The notes under the pieces are model-generated. The model did no database searches and was not told the origin of the DNA. It saw only the letters and a list, made by a program, of their open reading frames with translations. Position numbers and translations under genes: made by a program. Shown here piece after piece: positions 27,842 through 37,674 of a stretch of 64,000 nucleotides of DNA (positions within the stretch are counted from its first letter, which is position 1; each line of letters opens with the position of its first letter). Source of the DNA: Rhodospirillaceae bacterium. Its GTDB lineage: Bacteria > Pseudomonadota > Alphaproteobacteria > UBA8366. Location of the stretch: the NCBI GenBank assembly GCA_002724395.1, contig PBOR01000052.1, forward strand, positions 2,603 to 66,602, in the 5' to 3' direction.

Positions 27842-30766
27842 ATGGCGCAATATTCCGATGAAACCTCCTTTTTGTTCGGTGTGAACGAAACATATATTGC
27901 TGAAATGTATGACAAGTTTCTCCAAGACCCTGGGTCGGTGGATGGAAGCTGGGCGGAATACTTTAGCCTATTGGGTGATGACAGAAATTCCGTTCTAAGT
28001 GACTTGAGGGGCGCAAGCTGGGGTCCCCGAGAAACGTCAGTGTCCGGTGGTGACAGAAATCAACCGAATATATCGGATGCTATCCACCCAGTTCAAATTC
28101 GTTCGGATGCATATTCCTATCCTTCTGCGCCACAGCCTGCTGCAAATGCTGACCAAATACGCCAGGCGACGCAAGATTCTATCCGCGCTCTTATGCTGAT
28201 CAGGGCCTACCGGGTGCGTGGGCATTTGGAAGCTGATCTTGATCCATTATGTTTGGCTAAGCCCGAACGGCACCCGGAACTTGACCCTGAGACATATGGT
28301 TTCAGGGAAGGCGATATGGACCGGCCAATTTTTATCAATTATGTGCTGGGTTTAGAGTCTGCGACTTTGCGCGAAATCGTAAAAATTCTTCGGGAGACCT
28401 ATTGTGGCGCAATCGGTGTTGAGTACATGCACAAAATGGAACCTGATGAAAAAAACTGGATCCAGGAGCGCGTCGAAAGCATTCGCAACCGAGCTGAATT
28501 TACAAAACTAGGCAAGCGTACTATTCTGGAACGTCTAACCGAATCAGAATTGTTTGAACAATACATCGACCGCAAACACAAAGGGGCCAAAAGGTTCGGT
28601 CTTGATGGCGGTGAGACGACTGTACCGGTACTTGAGCAAATACTAAAGCGCGGCGGTCAACTTGGCCTTGAAGAAATTATTATCGGCATGCCCCATCGTG
28701 GTCGACTTAACGTGCTCGCCAATGTGATGGGAAAACCATACCGGGCGATTTTTTCCGAATTTCAAGGCCAGTCAGCGAATCCAGAAGATATTCAAGGTTC
28801 TGGCGACGTAAAATACCATCTTGGTACGTCCACTGAGCGCGAGTTTGATGGCAATGTGGTTCGCCTATCGCTAAATCCAAACCCTAGTCATCTGGAAGCG
28901 GTCAACACTGTTGTATTGGGTCGCGTGCGGGCTAAACAGTTACAGCGCGGTGACAAAGAACGCGAGAAAGTCATGGCGCTATTGATGCATGGGGACGCGG
29001 CGTTTGCCGGGCAAGGGATTGTGCCAGAAACCTTTGCCTTGTCCGATCTTGACGGATATGAGACTGGCGGCACCATGCACCTAGTGGTCAACAATCAAAT
29101 TGGTTTCACAACTATGCCGTCGTTTTCACGGTCATCGCCATATTGTTCGGATATGGCTAAAGCGGTTGGAGCGCCTATTTTTCACGTTAACGACGATGAT
29201 CCCGAAGCGAGCGTGCACGTGGCGCGTATGGCTATTGAATATCGCCAGAAGTTCAAGAAAGATGTAGTCATCGATCTCATTTGTTATCGTCGCCACGGGC
29301 ACAACGAAGGGGATGAGCCAGCTTTCACTCAGCCGCTTATGTATAAGAAAATCGATGAGCAGCCGACTACCCGTGAAATCTATGCCAAGAATTTGGAAGA
29401 GGAAGGAGTTATAGAACCAGGAGAGGCGGATAATATTGCTCAGGCATTTGACAAAGAACTCGATGCGGAATTTGAGGCGGCACAATCCTATAAACCAAAT
29501 AAGGCAGATTGGTTGGAAGGTCAGTGGTCCGGTCTGGCTGTGGCGACAGGTGATGAGCGGCGAGGTAAAACGGATACTACTTTTGATTTATTACAAGAAG
29601 TTGGGTTTGCTATTTCCGAGGTGCCTTCGAGTGTAAATGTGCATTCGCGCATAGGACGGCAATTGAAAGCCAAGCGGAAGATGATTGAGACTGGTGAGGG
29701 TGTCGATTGGGCTACCGCGGAAGCGTTAGCATTCGGCACTTTGTTATGTGAGTCGACGCCGGTCCGATTGTCCGGGGAAGATTCTCAGCGTGGCACGTTC
29801 AGTCAGCGTCATTCGGTGTTGATAGATCAGCAAAATGGGGAGCGTTATGTCCCGCTTAACAACATTCGGTTTGGGCAGGCGCCATTCGAGGTTATCGACA
29901 GCCCGCTCTCGGAGTTCGGTGTGCTCGGTTTTGAGTATGGCTATAGCGTGTCCGAGCCCCACGCGCTGGTTGTCTGGGAGGCTCAGTTTGGTGACTTTGC
30001 AAATGGTGCACAAGTTATAATCGATCAATTTATTTCGTCCGGCGAATCAAAATGGCTTCGCATGAGCGGTTTGGTCTTATTGTTACCGCACGGCTATGAA
30101 GGCCAAGGACCGGAGCATTCGTCCGCCCGATTGGAGCGCTATTTGCAGCTATGCGGAGAGGACAATATTCAGGTGGCCAACTGTACCTACCCGGCTAATT
30201 ATTTCCATATTCTACGCCGCCAGATACGCCGCGAGTTCCGCAAGCCGCTCATTTTAATGACACCCAAGTCGCTGCTCCGCCATAAGCGTTGTGTATCGCC
30301 GTTAGGTGAGTTTGGTCCTGACTCGACCTTCCATAGAGTGTTATGGGATCATGCTCAATGGACCGGTGATATCAGGCCCGACAAGGATGTTAAGCGCGTG
30401 GTCTTGTGTTCCGGCAAAGTGTACTTCGATTTGTTAGAGGAGCGTGATAAGCGGAACGCTATGGATACGTATCTTTTACGCCTGGAACAGTTATATCCGT
30501 TTCCAAGCCGAGCGTTGGAAAAAGAGCTGGAGCGTTTCAAGCATGCGGACATTGTATGGTGTCAAGAGGAGCCGAAGAATATGGGTGCGTGGTTTTTCGT
30601 GAATCCGTTGATTGAGCAAGTCATGCTTGATTTGCGTATGAAACAGACCCGGCCAGGATATGCGGGCCGCGCCTCTGCTGCAGCGCCGGCAACTGGATTG
30701 TTTAAACGTCACTTAACGGAACAGTCCACTTTGGTTGATGCGGCATTGACCTATGAGCGCGAATAA
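27842..30766 (+). CDS. sucA: 2-oxoglutarate dehydrogenase E1 component
   Basis: SucA is the thiamine-diphosphate-dependent decarboxylase of the oxoglutarate dehydrogenase complex. The 974-residue protein contains the N-terminal helix that binds SucB, GMPHRGRLNVLANV, a ThDP-binding region with HGDAAFAGQG, VNNQIGFTT, CYRRHGHNEGDEP and the C-terminal transketolase-like domain with EYGYSV and LLLPHGYEGQGPEHSSARLE. The frame is open from a TTG at 27824, but the ATG at 27842 sits 9 nt after GGGAG and matches the family N-terminus (MAQYSDETSFLFG). It lies 60 bp after sucD. Confidence 0.96.
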   Translation: MAQYSDETSFLFGVNETYIAEMYDKFLQDPGSVDGSWAEYFSLLGDDRNSVLSDLRGASWGPRETSVSGGDRNQPNISDAIHPVQIRSDAYSYPSAPQPAANADQIRQATQDSIRALMLIRAYRVRGHLEADLDPLCLAKPERHPELDPETYGFREGDMDRPIFINYVLGLESATLREIVKILRETYCGAIGVEYMHKMEPDEKNWIQERVESIRNRAEFTKLGKRTILERLTESELFEQYIDRKHKGAKRFGLDGGETTVPVLEQILKRGGQLGLEEIIIGMPHRGRLNVLANVMGKPYRAIFSEFQGQSANPEDIQGSGDVKYHLGTSTEREFDGNVVRLSLNPNPSHLEAVNTVVLGRVRAKQLQRGDKEREKVMALLMHGDAAFAGQGIVPETFALSDLDGYETGGTMHLVVNNQIGFTTMPSFSRSSPYCSDMAKAVGAPIFHVNDDDPEASVHVARMAIEYRQKFKKDVVIDLICYRRHGHNEGDEPAFTQPLMYKKIDEQPTTREIYAKNLEEEGVIEPGEADNIAQAFDKELDAEFEAAQSYKPNKADWLEGQWSGLAVATGDERRGKTDTTFDLLQEVGFAISEVPSSVNVHSRIGRQLKAKRKMIETGEGVDWATAEALAFGTLLCESTPVRLSGEDSQRGTFSQRHSVLIDQQNGERYVPLNNIRFGQAPFEVIDSPLSEFGVLGFEYGYSVSEPHALVVWEAQFGDFANGAQVIIDQFISSGESKWLRMSGLVLLLPHGYEGQGPEHSSARLERYLQLCGEDNIQVANCTYPANYFHILRRQIRREFRKPLILMTPKSLLRHKRCVSPLGEFGPDSTFHRVLWDHAQWTGDIRPDKDVKRVVLCSGKVYFDLLEERDKRNAMDTYLLRLEQLYPFPSRALEKELERFKHADIVWCQEEPKNMGAWFFVNPLIEQVMLDLRMKQTRPGYAGRASAAAPATGLFKRHLTEQSTLVDAALTYERE

Positions 30767-30808
30767 ATGTTGGATAGACGCATTGATTAGGAAAGAGACG
30801 GCAGGTAA

Positions 30809-32059
30809 ATGAAAGTTGATATTGTAGTACCCACATTAGGTGAATCAGTTACCGAAGCCACTGTCGCGAAATGGCTTAAGCGTGTCGGTGACTCAGTAGC
30901 TGCGGATGAGCCGTTGGTAGAGCTGGAGACCGATAAAGTCTCTCTAGAAGTGCCGGCACCATCCGCGGGTAAGTTGAGTGAAATTTTGGCGTCAGATGGC
31001 GCCGACGTTCTGGTGGGCGCGGTGCTGGGTAATCTAGATGAGACGTCGACCACAGTGGGCCAACCGGAACCTACGCAGGAAGAAGAGGGTTCTTCTGTGG
31101 TGTCCCCTAAACTAGTTCCTTCTCAGACGCTCTCGCCGGCGGTTAGGAAGCTAGTTGATGAAAATAGTTTGGATCCAGCGAAAATTTTGGCGACGGGCGC
31201 GAAGGGCCAAATCACCAAGGGTGATGTGTTAGCGTTTATGGAGAAGATTGCTGATGCTAAACCGGCCTCTGCGTCGCAACCTTTGGCCAAAGCCGCAGCG
31301 AAGCCAGTCACTGAGGCGCCACAACCTGTTGGTGAATTGCCGATTCGGACGGAAGATCCTCGTGGTGAGGAACGGGTGCGCATGTCTCGGCTGCGCCAAA
31401 TTATTGCGCAGCGCCTGAAACAAGCTCAAAACACTGCGGCTATTCTCACTACTTATAATGAATGTCGCATGGATACACTGATGGCACTCCGGTCCGAATA
31501 TCGTGATGCGTTTGAAAAGAAGCATGGTGCCCGTCTGGGTTTTTTATCCTTTTTCGTAAAGGCTGCAATTATCGCTCTAAAGGAAATTCCTGCTGTGAAT
31601 GCTGAGATTTATGGTGATGAGGTAATTTATAAAAACTATTACGATATTGGAGTTGCCGTTGGCACATCGCAAGGGCTTGTCGTGCCGATTGTACGCGATG
31701 CGGATAAGATGAGTTTTGCGGAAATCGAGAATACTATCGCTGATTATGGCCGTCGTGCCCGTGATGGAAAATTGACAATCGAAGAAATGACCGGTGGGAC
31801 CTTCACAATTTCCAATGGCGGCGTTTATGGGTCTCTGATGTCTATGCCGATTTTGAATCCGCCGCAGTCGGGTATCCTCGGTATGCATACAATTCAGAAA
31901 CGTCCGATCGCCATTAATGGCAATGTTGAAATTGCCTCGATGATGTATTTAGCATTGAGTTACGACCATCGTATTGTTGATGGTCGTGAGGCTGTGACTT
32001 TCCTTGTGCGCATGAAAGAAGTACTAGAGGATCCGCAGCGCTTGTTGATCGACGTTTAA
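30809..32059 (+). CDS. sucB: 2-oxoglutarate dehydrogenase E2, dihydrolipoamide succinyltransferase
   Basis: SucB is the core of the oxoglutarate dehydrogenase complex and transfers the succinyl group to CoA. The 416-residue protein has a lipoyl domain with the lipoylated Lys in [18 protein letters not shown] linker rich in Pro and acidic residues follows. The peripheral subunit-binding domain is [20 protein letters not shown]. The catalytic acetyltransferase domain ends with [15 protein letters not shown]. It follows sucA by about 40 bp and belongs to the same operon. Confidence 0.97.
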   Translation: MKVDIVVPTLGESVTEATVAKWLKRVGDSVAADEPLVELETDKVSLEVPAPSAGKLSEILASDGADVLVGAVLGNLDETSTTVGQPEPTQEEEGSSVVSPKLVPSQTLSPAVRKLVDENSLDPAKILATGAKGQITKGDVLAFMEKIADAKPASASQPLAKAAAKPVTEAPQPVGELPIRTEDPRGEERVRMSRLRQIIAQRLKQAQNTAAILTTYNECRMDTLMALRSEYRDAFEKKHGARLGFLSFFVKAAIIALKEIPAVNAEIYGDEVIYKNYYDIGVAVGTSQGLVVPIVRDADKMSFAEIENTIADYGRRARDGKLTIEEMTGGTFTISNGGVYGSLMSMPILNPPQSGILGMHTIQKRPIAINGNVEIASMMYLALSYDHRIVDGREAVTFLVRMKEVLEDPQRLLIDV

Positions 32060-32093
32060 CGTGTTTGGCTAGGTCGATTGTAATCAAGTTGTT

Positions 32094-32810
32094 ATGAGCA
32101 CTGATTTCCAAGGCTGTAATAGGCCAGTTTTGCTAGGGTTACGTCACGCGCTGGGTGTGCCGGGGATTGCCGTTTTTTCTTCGATGTTCGGGTTTGGTGC
32201 TTTTGCCAAGGTGGCTGGGTTTGATTCTTCATTGGCCGTAATGAGTACGCTTACTGTATGGGCTTTGCCCGGTCAGGTGGTTTTTGCGGAACTCTATCCC
32301 TCTGGCAGTCTTATTGTTGTGTTTCTAGGTGTATTTTTTGCCAACGCTCGCTTTTTTCCACTGGCACTGGCCACTATTCCAATGCTTGAAGGCGCTGCAC
32401 GGTTTCGCCCCATCCATTTTGTATATGCCCAATTAATGTCAGTTATCAGTTGGAGCCAATTGACGCGAATGGTCCCGACGCTGCCGTTGCCGAAGCGTGT
32501 TCCCTATTTTTTGGGATTTACGCTGACCGTGATCGCGATTGCGGGCATTGCAACAGCTAGCGGGTTTTTTGTCTCCGACATGGTGCCCGGTCATTTAAGC
32601 TTGGTTTTTCTGGTGATACCCGCGATTTATTTCATATTGATATCGGCTGGAGCAAAAGGGCGGCTCCCGGTTTTGTCTGTTTTTAACGGTGCGATTTTTG
32701 TGCCGGTTGTGGAGTTGGTGCTCCCGAATTGGGGGCTCGTTCTGGGCGGAGTGTTAGGGGGCAGTACCGCATTTGCCGTTGACCATGTTTTGAGACAGAA
32801 CAATGACTGA
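32094..32810 (+). CDS. azlC: AzlC-family branched-chain amino acid exporter subunit
   Basis: AzlC is the large membrane subunit of the AzlCD export system. The 238-residue protein has about seven hydrophobic segments and the family features LGVPGIAVFSSMFGFGAFAK and LTVWALPGQVVFAEL near residue 60. The azlD start lies inside its last codons (8-bp overlap), so the two are made together. It is inserted between sucB and lpd, where many relatives have lpd next. The ribosome site is weak. Confidence 0.85.
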   Translation: MSTDFQGCNRPVLLGLRHALGVPGIAVFSSMFGFGAFAKVAGFDSSLAVMSTLTVWALPGQVVFAELYPSGSLIVVFLGVFFANARFFPLALATIPMLEGAARFRPIHFVYAQLMSVISWSQLTRMVPTLPLPKRVPYFLGFTLTVIAIAGIATASGFFVSDMVPGHLSLVFLVIPAIYFILISAGAKGRLPVLSVFNGAIFVPVVELVLPNWGLVLGGVLGGSTAFAVDHVLRQNND

Positions 32811-33144
32811 AATCTCGCCCTGGGCTTTCTTATTTGTGTCGGTGTTAGCAACGACATTACCACGAGCGCTGGGCGCTTTGGCCGCTGGTAGGGTTGATCC
32901 TAATAGCCGGGTATTTGAATTTGTCACCGCGATTGCCTATGCCATGGCTATGGGACTTGCGGTTCGTTTGTTATTGCTGCCTACAGGGCCGCTTGCGGGA
33001 ACGCCTATTGCAGATCGGCTGGCTGCCGCGAGTGTGGCACTCGCTGTCTTCTTTATAATGCGCCAAAAGTTTCTGTACGGTTTTGTTGCTGGCGCCGCAA
33101 TGTTTTGGGCCATCCAGTTCTGGCGCTTGGACGGTTTATCCTAG
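32803..33144 (+). CDS. azlD: AzlD-family small membrane subunit
   Basis: This 113-residue protein has four predicted transmembrane segments and begins MTEISPWAFLFVSVLATTLP, as in AzlD. It is the partner of AzlC in export of branched-chain and other hydrophobic amino acids. The 8-bp overlap with azlC indicates translational coupling. It converges with the serine protease gene on the other strand, 13 bp away. Confidence 0.8.
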   Translation: MTEISPWAFLFVSVLATTLPRALGALAAGRVDPNSRVFEFVTAIAYAMAMGLAVRLLLLPTGPLAGTPIADRLAAASVALAVFFIMRQKFLYGFVAGAAMFWAIQFWRLDGLS

Positions 33145-33157
33145 GTTAGGTTTAGCC

Positions 33158-34054
33158 CTATGCTGAACAAAGAATCTTTGCAACCGACAATTGTTGCCGC
33201 AAAGCGTCGCCATGTTTTCGGTAAGCTCGTTTGCTCAAATATTTTTGCGATACGCCCGCAGAGGGTGTGCCGTCGAGGTTAGTATTGGTTTTGGCAAGAG
33301 TTTGGTGAATAGTTTTGGGCGCACTGGTCAGAATACGGCCTCGGCGTAGGTTTCCAGCAACGGTCACTCCGATTACCCTTCCCTGCCGATCCAGAACCGG
33401 CCCGCCGCTCATACCGCCTAGTTTTGTCAAGCTTGGCTGTTTATGCGTGACAGCCCAGGCAATTCCCGGTTCTATGAAACTACGCCCTCCTACCTTTCGC
33501 ATTTTGGTACGTCTTATTAATGATGAGCGAACATCCCCCGGTTTTCCCATGGGATAACCAAAATGAAAACCTATTTGGCCAACGCGCAATTTTTCTTTTA
33601 AGGGCATGACCGCAAGGGCCGGGGGTCGGTTTTTCAGGTCACGCACCGAGCTGGTGCGTATTATAGCAAGATCGGCTTTGGCATGAATTGTAATGTCTTG
33701 AACCCAGAAACCTTTCTGCCTATTAGGATCCGTATAAATCGCAATCCGCCTGCAATGGTCCACGACATGTCTTGCTGTGAGCCATACACCATCATTGCTG
33801 ACTGGGAAAGCGGTGCCTACAGAAGTACCACCAGCAGACCTGGAGCTTACTCTAATTTCAGGGTCATTGACAGAAATTGTTGCCAATGTTTCGCCTTGCT
33901 CTTGTGACGGAGTCAGAGTTTTTGTTCTTGCTTGGGGATGTTCTGTCTTAGTAATGCCGCGAGGCCGAACGGTTCCGTCTCGGTCAAACAAGAACCCGCC
34001 AGCACCCCAGACGAGTGCGGCCAATAGAAATCCCCATCCAGTAGGAAGTCGCAT
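33158..34054 (-). CDS. Membrane-anchored trypsin-like serine protease
   Basis: The 298-residue protein has an N-terminal hydrophobic segment (GWGFLLAALVWGAGGFLF) acting as signal anchor, then a chymotrypsin-fold protease domain. The catalytic triad is visible: His in LTARHVVDHC, Asp in HAKADLAIIRT and Ser in KLGGMSGGPVLD. It therefore probably acts in the periplasm, with a DegP-like or sortilin-like role in envelope quality control. No PDZ domain follows; the C-terminus is a basic helical tail. It forms a minus-strand pair with the DUF350 gene just upstream. Confidence 0.85.
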   Translation of the reverse strand: MRLPTGWGFLLAALVWGAGGFLFDRDGTVRPRGITKTEHPQARTKTLTPSQEQGETLATISVNDPEIRVSSRSAGGTSVGTAFPVSNDGVWLTARHVVDHCRRIAIYTDPNRQKGFWVQDITIHAKADLAIIRTSSVRDLKNRPPALAVMPLKEKLRVGQIGFHFGYPMGKPGDVRSSLIRRTKMRKVGGRSFIEPGIAWAVTHKQPSLTKLGGMSGGPVLDRQGRVIGVTVAGNLRRGRILTSAPKTIHQTLAKTNTNLDGTPSAGVSQKYLSKRAYRKHGDALRQQLSVAKILCSA

Positions 34055-34068
34055 AATCGGATACTCAG

Positions 34069-34482
34069 TTAACCGGCAACGCTAGCAGCAGCAATGAGCC
34101 CAACGGCAATCTTAACTGCGGCGACAAGGACTGCAGGACCAGTCTCGTTGTCTTCAACCCGTTTTCCGAAGTCGCGAATTACGAAATCCATCACGCGATA
34201 GGCGACTAACATTAAGATGAGCGTTACCAAGCCCCACAGTATGATATCCCATGTGTTGAGGCTAGTTTTTAGCGTGGCGGCTAACGGGATGGCAAAACCA
34301 ATTACTGCGCCCGATAAGGTTATGGCGGCAGCCGTATTACCAGCCTTGATCAAAGCCAACTCGTCATATGGCGTAATCCAGGCATAGACAATTAGCCCTG
34401 CAATAAGCATGGCAAAGGTGACGCTGGAATGCAGGAGTAAAAAGGGTAACCCTGTAAGGAGACTGTTGAGAATGGCTTCCAT
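34069..34482 (-). CDS. DUF350 family membrane protein
   Basis: The 137-residue protein has four hydrophobic segments and the DUF350 pattern, including ITPYDELALIKAGNTAAAIT and SGAVIGFAIPLA, with a C-terminal AVLVAAVKIAVGLIAAASV. The function of the family is unknown; it is often found near envelope-stress or phospholipid genes. It ends 15 bp before the serine protease start, so the two are probably co-transcribed. Confidence 0.85.
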   Translation of the reverse strand: MEAILNSLLTGLPFLLLHSSVTFAMLIAGLIVYAWITPYDELALIKAGNTAAAITLSGAVIGFAIPLAATLKTSLNTWDIILWGLVTLILMLVAYRVMDFVIRDFGKRVEDNETGPAVLVAAVKIAVGLIAAASVAG

Positions 34483-34671
34483 GGTTAGTCCGATAACTGA
34501 AATTGATGCACAGTTATATTAAAGTTTTGAAGGCGCGGTGCCCATAGGTCAAATCGAGAATTAAACATTTTATTTTGAAGGTGACAGAAACCAAGGCCGC
34601 CGATACCTTGCTTTAAACAATAGCAAGTAACGCGATCCGCGCCGGCGGGGCTGCGGGAAAAGGAAAATATT

Positions 34672-36078
34672 ATGGCGAAGAGTTATGACCTCGTTGTGAT
34701 TGGCGGTGGTCCAGGCGGATATGTGGCAGCTATTCGAGCGGCACAATTGGGCCTTAAAACAGTTTGCGTGGAAAAGCGCGGAACCCTTGGTGGCACATGT
34801 CTCAATGTTGGCTGCATTCCGTCTAAGACGTTGTTGCAAAGCTCCGAAAAGTTTGCTGAGGCGCAGCATGAATTGAAGGAGCATGGCGTAGACGTCAAAG
34901 GTGTCTCGCTAAACCTAGAAGCGATGATGGCGCGTAAGGACCGAATAGTCAGCAACTTGACCAAAGGGATTGAATTCTTATTTAAGAAAAATGAGGTGGA
35001 ATATATCGTTGGTCACGGCACATTGTCTGGTCCAAACAGCGTAACGGTCAGCCTAAATAAAGGCGGAAACAAGACGTTAGAGGCGAAGGCAATTCTGTTG
35101 GCAACCGGATCTGAGAGTACCTTTTTGCCGGGAATAAAGGTGGATGAAAAGCAGATTGTCACCTCCACCGGTGCGCTGACGCTGGGCAGGGTGCCGAAGC
35201 ATCTCGTGGTTATTGGTGGAGGTTATATTGGTCTCGAATTGGGTTCGGTCTGGCGGCGTTTAGGGGCTGAGGTAACGGTCGTAGAATTTCTGGATCGTAT
35301 CACACCGGGTATGGATGGCGATGTCGCAAAAAACTTCCAACGCATACTTAAGAAACAAGGTTTTAAATTTCGGCTTGGCACTAAAGTCACTAACGTAAAA
35401 AAGCGCAAAGGCTCGGTTACGCTTTCTTTGGAGCCTGCTATAGGTGGTGAAGCGGAAAGCTTAAAATGCGATACAGTGCTACTGTCCGTTGGTCGCCGGC
35501 CTTATACGGATAAGCTCGGGCTTGATACGGTAGGGCTAAGTATTGATGAAAGTGGCATAGTGCCGGTTAATAATCACTTTCAAACGGCGATCCCCAGCAT
35601 TTATGCGATTGGCGATTGCATCCGTGGCGCCATGCTGGCGCATAAAGCGGAGGAAGAAGGTGCCGCATGCGCGGAAATACTGGCAGGGCAATTGGGCCAT
35701 GTTAACTATGATGTTATACCCGGGATAGTTTACACTTGGCCGGAATTGGCGGCTGTGGGGAAGACCGAAGAACAGCTAAAAGAAGAGGGTGTTGATTATA
35801 AAGCGGGTAAATTCCCTTTCATGGCGAATAGCCGGGCGCGGTGTAACGGCGATACGGATGGGTTCGTTAAGATTTTGGCCGATACAGTAACCGATAAAAT
35901 ATTAGGTGCGCATATTATTGGGCCAGATGCAGGCACAATAATAGCTGAAATTGTTGCGGTCATGGAGTTCGGCGGATCCGCTGAGGATGTGGCACGTACT
36001 TGTCATGGGCATCCGACTTTGAATGAAGCGGTAAAGGAAGCAGCTTTGGCGGTAGATGGTCGCCCGATACACGTATAA
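34672..36078 (+). CDS. lpd: Dihydrolipoamide dehydrogenase
   Basis: Lpd (E3) reoxidises lipoyl groups of oxoglutarate and pyruvate dehydrogenases with NAD+. The 468-residue flavoprotein has VVIGGGPGGYVAAIRAAQLG, the redox disulfide GGTCLNVGCIPSK, the NAD-binding VVIGGGYIGLELGS, and the catalytic His-Glu in ARTCHGHPTLNEAVKEA. An AAAAGGAAAATATT site precedes the ATG. It lies about 2.6 kb beyond sucB with azlCD and two minus-strand genes between. Confidence 0.96.
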   Translation: MAKSYDLVVIGGGPGGYVAAIRAAQLGLKTVCVEKRGTLGGTCLNVGCIPSKTLLQSSEKFAEAQHELKEHGVDVKGVSLNLEAMMARKDRIVSNLTKGIEFLFKKNEVEYIVGHGTLSGPNSVTVSLNKGGNKTLEAKAILLATGSESTFLPGIKVDEKQIVTSTGALTLGRVPKHLVVIGGGYIGLELGSVWRRLGAEVTVVEFLDRITPGMDGDVAKNFQRILKKQGFKFRLGTKVTNVKKRKGSVTLSLEPAIGGEAESLKCDTVLLSVGRRPYTDKLGLDTVGLSIDESGIVPVNNHFQTAIPSIYAIGDCIRGAMLAHKAEEEGAACAEILAGQLGHVNYDVIPGIVYTWPELAAVGKTEEQLKEEGVDYKAGKFPFMANSRARCNGDTDGFVKILADTVTDKILGAHIIGPDAGTIIAEIVAVMEFGGSAEDVARTCHGHPTLNEAVKEAALAVDGRPIHV

Positions 36079-36090
36079 CCAATTTTTAGT

Positions 36091-36408
36091 ATGTCGCGCC
36101 TGCCAAATAAAGATAATGACCAACCGCAGCCTAAGGTTTGGCGGTCTTCCGGGAAGCGGGTTTTGCTATTCGTCATAGCGTGGGGACTAATTTTTCTTGG
36201 GTTTTTAGGTATTTTGCTTCCCATTTTGCCCGGCGTTATTTTTCTATTCGCCGGGCTATACCTGTTATCATTAGAGTCGCTTTGGCTGAATAGACAATTA
36301 GATAAAATTGGCAACCGTTACCCAAGGGTCGGTAAACTTCTCGATGATGCACGAGCGCGAGCAGGGCGTATCTTGCGACGTGTAATTGGTGAAGGTTCGA
36401 TAAAGTGA
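36091..36408 (+). CDS. Small two-helix membrane protein (PGPGW-like)
   Basis: The 105-residue protein has a basic, polar N-terminus, one hydrophobic hairpin (FVIAWGLIFLGFLGILLPILPG and VIFLFAGLYLLSL) and a basic amphipathic C-terminal helix. The Pro-rich turn between helices resembles PGPGW/DUF454 small membrane proteins, whose function is unknown. It starts 13 bp after lpd and its stop overlaps the MFS gene's GTG, so it is part of a transcript with both. Confidence 0.65.
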   Translation: MSRLPNKDNDQPQPKVWRSSGKRVLLFVIAWGLIFLGFLGILLPILPGVIFLFAGLYLLSLESLWLNRQLDKIGNRYPRVGKLLDDARARAGRILRRVIGEGSIK

Positions 36409-37613
36409 TTGTCTCATCGCTGGTTCTTTCGCTTGTCGTATTTGTAGCGCAGGTTTTGGGAATGGCGACTTTCGTGACGTTTCCTGCATTATTACCAGTT
36501 TTTCAAAATGAGTGGCAGCTGAGCAATACTGAGGCAGGTTGGATTAGTGGCGTGTTTTTCGCTGGATTTGTAGTCTCCACGCCTATTTTAACCGCTTTGA
36601 CTGACCGATTGGATCCAAAGCGTATATTTTTGGCTGGCTTGGTCATTACGGCTATTTCCAGCACTGGCTTTGGGATGTTCGCTGATGGGGTTTGGAGTGC
36701 GACGTTTTGGCGGATTTTGCATGGCATTGGCTATGGGGCTTGTTACATGCCGGGTATGAAGGCACTGAGTGATGCAGTGTCGGAAACGTCTCGCGATCGT
36801 TCGGTCTCATTATTTTCAGCGACTTATACCGTTGGTGTAAGTTTTTCGTTCTTTGTATCTGGCCCTGTGGCATCAGCCTTTGACTGGCAGGCCGCCTACC
36901 TTCTATTTAGTATTGGCCCTTTGGTGGGATTTATTTTGGTTGCATTTACATTACCCAGCGCACCTAAGCGTGCCATGTCGCGGTTGAGTTTTGAGGTTGG
37001 GCCAGCTTTGCGCAATAAACCGCTGATTATTTATATGTCCGCTTATTTTATTCATAATAGTGAGTCATCAACTATCCGTGCTTTCATCGTATCTTTCTTG
37101 GTTTTAGCTCTAGCAGTGCAACCTGCGGGAAGTTTAGGGGTTGATTGGGACCCTCTAATGATAGCGGCGATAGCCAACTTGTTCGGGTTGCCCTCTATTA
37201 TGCTGGCGAACGAAATGGCGCGATTTTGGGACCGAAATAAAGTAATTGCGCTTATTATGATTTCGTCGGCAGCAGTTGGACTATTAATGGCGGTATCTGT
37301 TTCTTGGGGGTTGGTCTGGATAGTCGTTCTTGTGATGCTACACGGATTTCTAGTGCCTGCAGATGTTGGGTCTATTAATGCGGGGCTGGTTGGCATTACC
37401 GACCCAGCGCGTCGTGGCGCCACCATGGCGCTACATGCAGTATGCGGGTTCACCGGTGCTCTTGTCGGGCCGGTTGTTTTTGGTGCTATCCTGGACCGTG
37501 CTGGCGGACAGACGGAGCCGACCGCTTGGATCGCGGCGTTCGCTGGCATGTTTGGTATAGTCCTTTTAGGGATGTTGATTCTCTATTGTTTGGCGCGACG
37601 CGAGAAGACGTGA
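36405..37613 (+). CDS. Major facilitator superfamily transporter
   Basis: The 402-residue membrane protein has about twelve transmembrane segments in two halves. It has an MFS motif-A-like loop (LTDRLDPKRIFLAG) between helices 2 and 3 and a second-half equivalent near ANEMARFWDRNKVIAL. The substrate is unknown. The start is a GTG at 36405, overlapping the previous stop (GTGA). It is the last plus-strand gene before the minus-strand xerC block. Confidence 0.88.
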   Translation: MIVSSLVLSLVVFVAQVLGMATFVTFPALLPVFQNEWQLSNTEAGWISGVFFAGFVVSTPILTALTDRLDPKRIFLAGLVITAISSTGFGMFADGVWSATFWRILHGIGYGACYMPGMKALSDAVSETSRDRSVSLFSATYTVGVSFSFFVSGPVASAFDWQAAYLLFSIGPLVGFILVAFTLPSAPKRAMSRLSFEVGPALRNKPLIIYMSAYFIHNSESSTIRAFIVSFLVLALAVQPAGSLGVDWDPLMIAAIANLFGLPSIMLANEMARFWDRNKVIALIMISSAAVGLLMAVSVSWGLVWIVVLVMLHGFLVPADVGSINAGLVGITDPARRGATMALHAVCGFTGALVGPVVFGAILDRAGGQTEPTAWIAAFAGMFGIVLLGMLILYCLARREKT

Positions 37614-37674
37614 GTAAAGCGGAATAATGTCCTATCAATTGCATCAAACGATTGCGCCTAATTGGTAGGACGCG

